Positions 28,421-37,522 of a stretch of 64,000 bases of DNA are shown here, in pieces (positions within the stretch are counted from its first letter, which is position 1; every line of letters starts with the position of its first letter). This DNA comes from Poriferisphaera corsica (GTDB taxonomy: Bacteria > Planctomycetota > Phycisphaerae > Phycisphaerales > Phycisphaeraceae). The notes beneath the pieces were generated by a model. It saw nothing but the letters and a program-made list of their open reading frames with translations, was not told where the DNA came from and made no database searches. The stretch lies in contig NZ_CP036425.1 of assembly GCF_007747445.1 (NCBI RefSeq), positions 3,890,175 through 3,954,174 on the forward strand, in the 5' to 3' direction. The position numbers were made by a program, and so were the translations under genes.

Positions 28421-29071
28421 TCACGGATCTAGCCATATCGCCCCATCACTTTTACTCCCCGCCTCTGCCTCATCTCGTACCTCTACACCACACCACGGGC
28501 ACTCGCTTCGCCCCGCCCCAATCGTCTCCCGCACATCGTAACCACAACATGTGCATCGCCCCGGCTCATTCTTGTTCACACACCCTCGATACCCGCGGCC
28601 CGCCCAATGATGATTCACAATCACAACCGCCAAACATAACACCAAATATCCCATAAAAACAAACCACACAACAGGCAACAAAAAAGAATCAAAACCCACA
28701 GTATTCACCAAATCAAATCCAAAGACAGCCATACAAGCACATATAAACGTACTACCCCAAATGCACATCATCATACCCCACAAAAAATTTTGCCCGCTCT
28801 TATCAAGGTGCTGAAGCATATCTCTAGACACCGCCACATGATGCACGCAAACAACCAACATCACCATCAAACATGCCAGCAACACAATCGGGGCAGCATA
28901 TATGATGAATCCATACATCAGAAGTGCAATAATCTGCATACTGCTGAAGGCAATACTACACACCACCGCCAACAGTAAACCTCCCCACAAAAACATCTTC
29001 GTCACACACCAACACACACTCAGCCAACACAACCCCTTACCCACTTTCATATCCATCATTTGCTCACCCAT
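28421..29071 (-). CDS. Multi-pass membrane protein with C-terminal zinc ribbon
   Basis: Function unknown. About four membrane helices occupy residues 14-165. A C-terminal zinc ribbon (CTCCGYDVRETIG..., then CPWCG) follows. This C-x2-C-G-Y-D-[LV]-R / C-P-x-C-G module recurs in the proteins at 31689 and 33292. GGAGG lies 5 nt before ATG 29071. The short acidic tail suggests the ribbon faces the cytosol. Confidence 0.7.
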   Translation of the reverse strand: MGEQMMDMKVGKGLCWLSVCWCVTKMFLWGGLLLAVVCSIAFSSMQIIALLMYGFIIYAAPIVLLACLMVMLVVCVHHVAVSRDMLQHLDKSGQNFLWGMMMCIWGSTFICACMAVFGFDLVNTVGFDSFLLPVVWFVFMGYLVLCLAVVIVNHHWAGRGYRGCVNKNEPGRCTCCGYDVRETIGAGRSECPWCGVEVRDEAEAGSKSDGAIWLDP

Positions 29072-29354
29072 TTAAACCTCCAGAATATAATGTAAATTAT
29101 CACTTACAATATATGCTCTCCCCACCTAAATGCCAGCAAATTCTCAAACATCTATATATAGATAAACTTCACGCCAGTCCCCCTCGCCTAGCCCCCTCCC
29201 CCCTTCTCAGCTAGAATAGATCGCTCACAACCGCGCGACCATTGCACCCACACCTCCTCAAAACCCATCCACAACCGCGCAACTACATACAAAACTGATA
29301 GTTACGTGCAGCAACCAATCTCCCCCGCTGCACCCAAAGAGGAAGGATCACCAC

Positions 29355-30770
29355 ATGGCACGCCCAATGACCATGACCGAAAAAATCCTGGCCGCTCACG
29401 CCGGCAAGGAAGAAGTAAAGCCCGGCGACAACGTCTGGGTCAATGTCGATGTCCTCATGACCCACGACGTCTGCGGCCCCGGCACCATCGGCATCTTCAA
29501 AGAGCAGTTCGGCCCCGATGCCAAAGTCTGGGACAACGCACGCATCCCCATCATCCCCGACCACTACATCTTCACCGCCGACGACAAATGTCACCGCAAC
29601 ATCCAAACCCTCCGCGACTTCGTCGCCGAGCAGGGCATCAAATACTACTACGACCCCGACTTCGTCAACACCGAAGAAGGCTCCGGCTTCCCATCGCCTT
29701 ACCGCGATCCCAACAACACCAACTACAAAGGTGTCTGCCACAAAGCTCTCCCCGAAGAAGGCCACTGCCGTCCAGGCGAAATCCTTCTCGGCACAGACTC
29801 CCATACCTGCACCGCAGGCGCATTCGGCCAGTTCGCAACCGGCATCGGCAACACCGATGCAGCCTTCACCATGGGCACCGGCAAAACATGGCTCAAAGTA
29901 CCACCGACCATGAAGTTCGTCTTCAACGGTGAAATCCCCCCATACCTCACCGCCAAAGACCTCATCCTCGCCGTCATCGGCAAGATCGGTTTCTCCGGCG
30001 CAACCTACAAAGCCATGTACTTCACCGGCTCAGGCATCTCCTCACTCTCTCTCGAAGACCGCATGACACTCACCAACATGGCCATCGAAGCCGGCGGTAA
30101 AAACGGCATCTGCGACGTTGACGAGAAAACACTCCAATACGTCCGCGCACGATCCAATCGCCCCGAGTGGACCGTCTACACCGAAGACGAAGGCGCTGAA
30201 TACGATTTCGAATACACATGGGATCTCGCTGACTTCGAACCACTCGTCGCTGCACCACACTCCCCTGACAACACAAAAACCGCACACGAACTATCTAACC
30301 AAAAGTTAGACCGTGCATACATCGGCTCATGCACCGGTGGCAAGATCACTGACATGATCATGGCCGCCAACATCCTTGCCGGTAACAAAGTCGCCATCCC
30401 AACCTTCGTTGTGCCCGGCTCAACCGAAGTACACTCAGACATGCTCCGCCTCGGACTCAACGGCGAGCCTGTCAAAGACGGTGAAAAGAACATTTACCAA
30501 ACACTCGAAGATACAGGCTGTAACATCGGTGCCGCGTCATGTGCAGCTTGCCTCGGCGGCCCACAAGACACCTTCGGCCGACTCAACGAACCCATCAACT
30601 GTATATCAACAACCAACCGTAACTTCCCTGGCCGTATGGGCCACAAAGAAGCCGGTGTCTACCTCGCATCCCCACTCACCGCCGCAGCATCCGCACTCAC
30701 CGGCAAAGTCACCGACCCACGCGAGTACATCACCGCCCCAATCCAAACTGGCACCGCCGGCGTCTGCTAA
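29355..30770 (+). CDS. leuC: 3-isopropylmalate dehydratase large subunit (LeuC/HacA family)
   Basis: Isomerises 2- and 3-isopropylmalate in leucine synthesis using a [4Fe-4S] cluster. Cluster ligands C326 (GSCTGG), C396 and C399 (CAACLGG) are present, as are TDSHTCTAGAFG and NRNFPGRMG. Length 471 fits the family, although homoaconitase or methylthioalkylmalate-type specificity cannot be excluded. GGA lies about 7 nt before ATG 29355. The small subunit gene (leuD) is not adjacent, which is unusual, and must lie elsewhere. A hairpin and a strong terminator follow. Confidence 0.9.
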   Translation: MARPMTMTEKILAAHAGKEEVKPGDNVWVNVDVLMTHDVCGPGTIGIFKEQFGPDAKVWDNARIPIIPDHYIFTADDKCHRNIQTLRDFVAEQGIKYYYDPDFVNTEEGSGFPSPYRDPNNTNYKGVCHKALPEEGHCRPGEILLGTDSHTCTAGAFGQFATGIGNTDAAFTMGTGKTWLKVPPTMKFVFNGEIPPYLTAKDLILAVIGKIGFSGATYKAMYFTGSGISSLSLEDRMTLTNMAIEAGGKNGICDVDEKTLQYVRARSNRPEWTVYTEDEGAEYDFEYTWDLADFEPLVAAPHSPDNTKTAHELSNQKLDRAYIGSCTGGKITDMIMAANILAGNKVAIPTFVVPGSTEVHSDMLRLGLNGEPVKDGEKNIYQTLEDTGCNIGAASCAACLGGPQDTFGRLNEPINCISTTNRNFPGRMGHKEAGVYLASPLTAAASALTGKVTDPREYITAPIQTGTAGVC

Positions 30771-30826
30771 TCATCCATTAGCCCCCGGAAGCCACAACAG
30801 CTTCCCATTCAAACCACGAGAACCTC

Positions 30827-30856
30827 AAGCTCAGGCAACCCGCCTGAGCTTTTTTA
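30827..30856 (+). terminator. Rho-independent terminator after leuC
   Basis: A 10-bp perfect stem (AAGCTCAGGC with GCCTGAGCTT), a 5-nt loop and a T run. The shorter GGAAGC/GCTTCC hairpin at 30787-30805 lies between it and the stop. Confidence 0.88.
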
Positions 30857-30972
30857 TTGGCCACACACATTTTCTCACCCCACCGGAAATACTCTACCCA
30901 CAACCACGGTTATACACAGCGATTAAAAACACAAACAATAACGACAACTTTCACAACAGGAATCATGACCCC

Positions 30973-31575
30973 ATGGACACCCTGCAAGCCATTGCTGAAC
31001 GCCGCTCAATCAAGCATTTCGACCCTAACCACACCATGACCGAAGAAGAGCGCAACACCCTTCTCTCCCACGCCATCCTCACACCCAGCTCCTTCAACAT
31101 CCAGAATTGGCGGATTGTTGACGTCCAAAACCAATCACTCCGTCAACAAATTCGCGAAGCCGCCTGGGATCAAGCCCAAGTCACCGACGCATCCATGCTC
31201 CTGCTCATTTGCGCCGACCTCAAATCCTGGAAAAAACATCCCGAACGCTATTGGCAAGACGCACCCGATCCCGCACGTGAAATGATCGTCCCCATGATCG
31301 CACCCTTCTACTCTGGCAAGCCCGAACTCCAGCGCGACGAAGCCATGCGATCCACCGGCCTCATCGCTCAAACACTCATGCTCTCTGCCAAAACACTCGG
31401 CTACGACTCCTGCCCCATGATCGGATTCGATCCCAAACAAGTCTCCGAAATCATCAAGCTCCCCGAAGACCACACCATCGGCATGATGCTCACCATCGGC
31501 AAAGCAACCCAACCCGCATGGCCCCGCCCCGGCCAACTCCCCCTCAACGAAATCGTTGTCACCAACAATTTTTAG
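30973..31575 (+). CDS. Nitroreductase-family FMN oxidoreductase
   Basis: A 200-residue flavoprotein of the nitroreductase superfamily, probably a soluble homodimer using NAD(P)H. It has the FMN-binding RRSIKHFDP (12-20), the SSFNIQNWR segment and the C-terminal IGKATQP. The physiological substrate cannot be told from sequence. ATG 30973 is the first Met that gives the family N-terminus; the AGG 12 nt upstream is somewhat distant. A bidirectional terminator follows. Confidence 0.85.
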   Translation: MDTLQAIAERRSIKHFDPNHTMTEEERNTLLSHAILTPSSFNIQNWRIVDVQNQSLRQQIREAAWDQAQVTDASMLLLICADLKSWKKHPERYWQDAPDPAREMIVPMIAPFYSGKPELQRDEAMRSTGLIAQTLMLSAKTLGYDSCPMIGFDPKQVSEIIKLPEDHTIGMMLTIGKATQPAWPRPGQLPLNEIVVTNNF

Positions 31576-31634
31576 GTCGTATCATTTAGCTTCCAAGCCC
31601 GCCCTTGAACCGGCGCACAAACAAACCAGCACCC

Positions 31635-31663
31635 AAAAGCCACGCACCTCCGCGTGGCTTTTT
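31635..31663. terminator. Bidirectional terminator
   Basis: An 11-bp perfect stem (31635-31645 with 31652-31662) with a 6-nt loop, A-rich on the left and T-rich on the right. It is shared by the nitroreductase gene and the convergent RDD gene. Confidence 0.85.
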
Positions 31664-31688
31664 CTTTCATCATATTTTCACAGCCCAA

Positions 31689-32474
31689 TCACACAAACTG
31701 CCCACCATAAACCTCATCAATCACCTTTCGTTTACGCTCTGATATTTTCTCCCCACACTCCGGGCACTCATCCCGGCTCGTCACCCGCAAGTCGTACCCA
31801 CACTTCCCACACAACGTGTTATCTACAAAAACATGCTTATTCTCATATTCTTTCCAAATCACTTTCGTCCTTGCCCACTTATCTCCCACCCGGTAACCCC
31901 GGCACAAAAACCCGCCGACAACAAGATACAGCCCAATCACACCCAACCACGAACACCAAATCAGAAAACAACACAACAGCGTATAAAACTGCAACCTTAA
32001 ATGCCGCTTAAAACTTTGCCAAAACCCAATCGGCCTCCCCGTTTCTTCATCAATCACCTGTACCCCAGCAATCCGTTTCCCCAATGAATAACCATGAAAA
32101 CCATCCTTAAAACCAAACGCAAAGTGCGCACCAACCATCGACACGACCGATACCGCGATCCATACACCTTCAACAACTTCAGCAGGCACCACATCAAACG
32201 ATTTCACCCACCCCATTAAAAAGCTCCCCAATGTGGCATACAATACACCACCCACCATCAACATAATCCCCCACAAAAAGAAATCGATAAGAAACGCTCC
32301 TTGCCGCCGATTCGCAAACCCGTAATAACATTTTTTACAAACCAGCACATTATAAAGCTTCTTCCCCTTATCCATCACTTTTCCCTCACGCCCGCACAAC
32401 GGGCAGCACACCGTTTGAGCTGTTTCTTTCATCCCCTCAACAGCCTGCCCTTCAACCTCGTTCAAACAATCCAT
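31689..32474 (-). CDS. RDD-family membrane protein with zinc ribbons at both ends
   Basis: A 261-residue membrane protein. An N-terminal ribbon (CPLCG ... CKKC, about residues 24-49) is followed by an RDD domain: RRQGAFLIDFFLWG, a helix, GYSLGKRIAGVQVIDEETGRPIGFWQSFKRHL, and more helices. A C-terminal ribbon (CGKCGYDLR ... CPECG, about 218-240) completes it. RDD proteins are small integral membrane proteins, some with transport roles, but the function here is unknown. GGAGG lies 10 nt before ATG 32474. It is 29 nt downstream of the GNAT gene, so probably co-transcribed. Confidence 0.78.
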   Translation of the reverse strand: MDCLNEVEGQAVEGMKETAQTVCCPLCGREGKVMDKGKKLYNVLVCKKCYYGFANRRQGAFLIDFFLWGIMLMVGGVLYATLGSFLMGWVKSFDVVPAEVVEGVWIAVSVVSMVGAHFAFGFKDGFHGYSLGKRIAGVQVIDEETGRPIGFWQSFKRHLRLQFYTLLCCFLIWCSWLGVIGLYLVVGGFLCRGYRVGDKWARTKVIWKEYENKHVFVDNTLCGKCGYDLRVTSRDECPECGEKISERKRKVIDEVYGGQFV

Positions 32475-32503
32475 CGATACGCATCCTCCATACCAAACAA
32501 CAG

Positions 32504-33064
32504 CTATTCAATCACCCACACCCCCATCAATTCCCCACCATCCTCCCCCCTACCCCCACCGCTATCTCCTTCACATCCTACTTCATCAGCAATGCCTACC
32601 CATTCTCCTCCCACCTTCTCTAACACACGCTTCGACGCTTCATTATGCTCCCCTGTCACAACCAAAACCCGATCTATTCCATAGTTAGACAAAACACGTA
32701 AAGCCAAACCCACCATCCTTGTCCCATACCCCCTGCCCTGATAGCTCTCCCAAACCTCATACCCCAAATGCCCCCCCGCTTTCACAATCACCTCCTCATC
32801 ACCACATACCACACGCAAGCACAGCTTCCCAACACTCACACTCACCCCCTCAATAAACGCTTCGCACCCAAACACTTTCCCTTCTTCACAGCCTTCCATC
32901 ACCCGCTCACTCACCACCTCAACCCACATTTTTCCACTCCCATCTCCCCCATTCTCCCCATCACCGCCCCCACAATCGCCGCCCCCGTCTCCTTCATCAC
33001 CCCAAACATCACCGCCTCTGCCGCCCAGCACACGTACATCACCTTTTTCATTTCGTACAAACAT
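32504..33064 (-). CDS. GNAT-family N-acetyltransferase with Gly/Asp-rich N-terminal region
   Basis: The acetyl-CoA loop motif YQGRGYGTRMV and the following helix and ASKRVLEKVGGEWVG identify a GNAT of the RimJ/RimL-like group. Residues about 15-45 form an unusual low-complexity stretch of Gly, Asp and Glu, and a similar one lies near the C-terminus. These come from the strong strand-biased base composition here. ATG 33064 has GGTGAGG 6 nt upstream; a TTG 18 nt further up is less likely. Substrate unknown. Confidence 0.75.
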   Translation of the reverse strand: MFVRNEKGDVRVLGGRGGDVWGDEGDGGGDCGGGDGENGGDGSGKMWVEVVSERVMEGCEEGKVFGCEAFIEGVSVSVGKLCLRVVCGDEEVIVKAGGHLGYEVWESYQGRGYGTRMVGLALRVLSNYGIDRVLVVTGEHNEASKRVLEKVGGEWVGIADEVGCEGDSGGGRGEDGGELMGVWVIE

Positions 33065-33291
33065 ACTCGCCTCACCAAGCAATATTCACGATCGATATCA
33101 ATATGACCCTCTCAAAACATGCCCTCTCATACTAACCACACATCTTGATCCAATAAACATTTTTCTCCATCTCCTATCGTCAAATCCAACCCACCGCCAT
33201 TGATTTGAACTCCCGCACCTCTACCCATACGCCGCAGCATCCATTACCATATATCACGTCAAGCTCATTCAATCATTTTCTGGGCGCATTT

Positions 33292-34176
33292 ATGAGCACA
33301 ACCACTTCAATAGAAATATCTAACTCACCAATAGACAAAGATCTTCTCTGCATCAACTGCGATTACAACCTCCGCACCCTCACACCCAACAACAACTGTC
33401 CTGAGTGCGGCCACCCCGCCCTCAAAACCCTCCAACAACCCCGCCTCTGCGACGCACCCACCCACTACCTCAAACGCCTCCGCTCCGTACTCACTACCAT
33501 TATCATCGTCAGTATCGCCTCCTACTCACTCAACGTTCTCGCTATCAGCTTATACCTCAGCGGTACGGTAAACTATCCACTACTAAACGGGCTCTTCTAT
33601 TACACCCTAAACATCCTACATCTACCGCTCGTGATCATCCTCACAATCTCAATCTTCCGCCTATCATCTACAAACTCTCATACAACCATTCCAAAATCTA
33701 CAGCCAGATCCATCAGAATCATCGCAGCGTTCTACTTATTATTCGCTTTCCCTCAACATATATTTAATAGCCACACACTCGAATTATCATCCGTCATCAC
33801 GTTGACAACGATCAGCTTCTTCTACAATCTCTTCACCTACTTCACCTACATCTATCTATTCCGCTACGCATCCCAATTCACACTCGGCTCGCGCCCCGAT
33901 ACCCACCATAAACCACTCAAACTCATCAGCCACATCCTCTTCTTCACCATCCTCATCCTCATCCCCGCACACCAAACAGTCATGATGCTTTACTTCCTCG
34001 CTGCCGCACAATCCCCGCCAGCCCCCGGATCATTGCTCTATTCACTTCACACATTCTTCAGTTACGCACACACTATCACCGACATCTTCCTCATCGGCCT
34101 CGCCCTCATCTACCTCCTCAAACTTCGCTTCAACCTCACCCATCTCATCAAACAAAAATCCATACCCACACTTTAG
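33292..34176 (+). CDS. Multi-pass membrane protein with N-terminal zinc ribbon
   Basis: Function unknown, 294 residues. An N-terminal ribbon, CINCDYNLR ... CPECG (about residues 20-40), is followed by about six membrane helices. The Cys module is a variant of the one in the proteins at 28421 and 31689 but sits at the opposite end. I chose ATG 33292 because it puts the ribbon just after a short polar lead; the upstream in-frame ATG would add 29 low-complexity residues. It is followed by hairpin repeat R2. Confidence 0.7.
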   Translation: MSTTTSIEISNSPIDKDLLCINCDYNLRTLTPNNNCPECGHPALKTLQQPRLCDAPTHYLKRLRSVLTTIIIVSIASYSLNVLAISLYLSGTVNYPLLNGLFYYTLNILHLPLVIILTISIFRLSSTNSHTTIPKSTARSIRIIAAFYLLFAFPQHIFNSHTLELSSVITLTTISFFYNLFTYFTYIYLFRYASQFTLGSRPDTHHKPLKLISHILFFTILILIPAHQTVMMLYFLAAAQSPPAPGSLLYSLHTFFSYAHTITDIFLIGLALIYLLKLRFNLTHLIKQKSIPTL

Positions 34177-34208
34177 CCAATCACACTTAATGTAATGCCC
34201 CGTCTCCT

Positions 34209-34237
34209 CAAGCCCGCCACCGCTGGTGGCGGGGTGT
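34209..34237 (+). repeat. Hairpin repeat copy R2
   Basis: The same 29-bp unit as R1 (arms CCCGCCACC / GGTGGCGGG, loop GCT). It lies 33 nt after a stop codon and heads composite module A. Confidence 0.88.
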
Positions 34238-34457
34238 CTTGCCAGCCAACAATCAATCGTCTCTCTCCTCCGCGTCCATCCCCTCCATCCGCGCGCACAA
34301 AATCGCACACCGTTTTTCATCACCAATCGCTAAATTTCTAAAAACCCATCAAAACCAAGCATCCTTTAACCGTTTCTCACCAAACTCTACCATTTTCTGG
34401 TCATTTCTAGCCAATTCCTAAACCCTTTCTTTAGAACCCGCGCACAAATCCCCCCCC
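34209..34457. repeat. Composite non-coding module A
   Basis: In order: hairpin repeat R2; CGCGCACAA at 34292; a 20-base block (34365-34384) that matches 61511-61530 at 19 positions; a ~31-base block (34393-34423) matching 61549-61579 at roughly three quarters of positions; and CGCGCACAA at 34439 running into eight C. The same order occurs in module B at 61332-61796. Both lie between convergent genes. Confidence 0.7.
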
Positions 34458-34687
34458 TGTTGTTGAGATCGTCTAACCGTCAATTAGCACAAACATCCCG
34501 CACCCCCCGCACCCCGACCATCACAACCCCACATACACCTCACCTTTACAACGCAACCGCGCACAACATCTCCTATCCCATACTCTGTCCTCCGGGGGCG
34601 GGGGCGCACAAAACCTAATTTTGAGAATTAGAATCGTGCGCACGTCTAATCGATGCTTAGTTTTCACTGTAAACCTAAATGCGCATC

Positions 34688-34714
34688 AAAAAAGACGCAC
34701 CTTAAATGCGTCTT
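34688..34714 (-). terminator. Rho-independent terminator of rdgB
   Basis: An 8-bp perfect stem (AAGACGCA with TGCGTCTT) and a 7-nt loop. The A run at 34688-34693 gives the U tract of the leftward transcript. Confidence 0.8.
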
Positions 34715-34767
34715 CTACTTAACATTCTTATGTCCACTTCATTACCCCGACTCAGCCTTATAGCCGC

Positions 34768-35436
34768 CTATTTTTTCTCACCCATCTGGGTTTTGCGGAT
34801 CAAGACCAGCTGCCGCGCCATCTCACGCGCCGCCGCCCCGCGATGACTCACACGGTTCTTCTCGTCTGCTGTAAGTTCAGCCGTCGTCATGCTTAAGCCG
34901 CTCACAAAGAACAGCGGGTCATAACCAAACCCATTCGTACCCTTACCCTTCTCAGGATGGATCTCATCCTCACACTCGTCATTCTTCAGAATGCGGCCTT
35001 CAATCGTGCCACGCACCTGAACCAATGCATCACCCTTATCCGGGCTGCACAAACTCATCGCACACACAAAACGTGCATCACGCTTGCTCGGCGCAACCCC
35101 TTTCATCTTCTGCATTAACATACGATTGTTCGCGATGTCCACGATCTTACGCGGGCCTTCTTTGCCCGAGTATCTCGCCGATTTCACGCCCGGCTCACCG
35201 CCCAGCGCATCCACTTCCAATCCCGAATCGTCCGCAATACACATCATCCCCGCTAAATCCGCATAGTACTTGGCTTTAAGCGCGCTATTGCCCTCAAAGG
35301 TATCCTTATCCTCGACAGGTTCCGGTACATCCAGGCCAATATCCGCCAACGTCACTAATTCGACGTCAGCATCAGCCATGATGTCCTGAATCTCCTCCAG
35401 CTTGTGCGGGTTGGATGTGGCTAAAAGTATCTTCAT
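34768..35436 (-). CDS. rdgB: XTP/dITP pyrophosphatase (RdgB/HAM1)
   Basis: Hydrolyses non-canonical purine nucleoside triphosphates (dITP, XTP) to keep them out of DNA and RNA. SNPHKLEEI (8-16), TFEGNSALKAKYYA, the metal-binding DDSGLEVDAL, the ARYSG segment, NGFGYDPLF and SHRGAAAREM are all present. Length 222 is slightly above the usual ~200. It stands alone with its own terminator. Confidence 0.93.
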   Translation of the reverse strand: MKILLATSNPHKLEEIQDIMADADVELVTLADIGLDVPEPVEDKDTFEGNSALKAKYYADLAGMMCIADDSGLEVDALGGEPGVKSARYSGKEGPRKIVDIANNRMLMQKMKGVAPSKRDARFVCAMSLCSPDKGDALVQVRGTIEGRILKNDECEDEIHPEKGKGTNGFGYDPLFFVSGLSMTTAELTADEKNRVSHRGAAAREMARQLVLIRKTQMGEKK

Positions 35437-35620
35437 AACTCAATCACCAATTACATCTCTAATCTTTACATAGCAATCACTTACGGTCAATTACCATGCC
35501 GTCGCGCACACTCAGCAACATGACATTCCTCCCCTGTTTTCCTTCCTTTTTACCACGATCCTGCATCTGGCAAGCCGTGATTTCCATCGTGATTCCTCCC
35601 CTGATTATTCCCGCAGCGAT

Positions 35621-37336
<1,716 letters not shown>

Positions 37337-37522
37337 GGTTATTATGGTAGCGTTTGATGCGCGGAAGTGTTGAATTGTGTGGAGATTGTGGATGTTTGGT
37401 GTGCTGTATGAAGGGCGCTTTGGGGCATGATTAAGTAGGGTTATGAAATGATGAACGGGTGGCTACGTCTATCTACATGAAGGGGATGGCAAGGTGGGGA
37501 GGGTATCGCGTGGGTATGGTGG

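Larger units (their letters stand above)
34177..34767. other. Convergent intergenic region, 591 bp
   Basis: Holds module A, a further CGCGCACAA at 34558, a G-rich run near 34596 and the rdgB terminator. No coding sequence is seen. Confidence 0.6.

Noticed and set aside
28239-28436. 65-residue leftward ORF overlapping the end of the zinc-ribbon gene at 28421
   Set aside because: The overlapping start could allow coupling, but the second half is a basic, compositionally biased tail and no family or ribosome site supports it.
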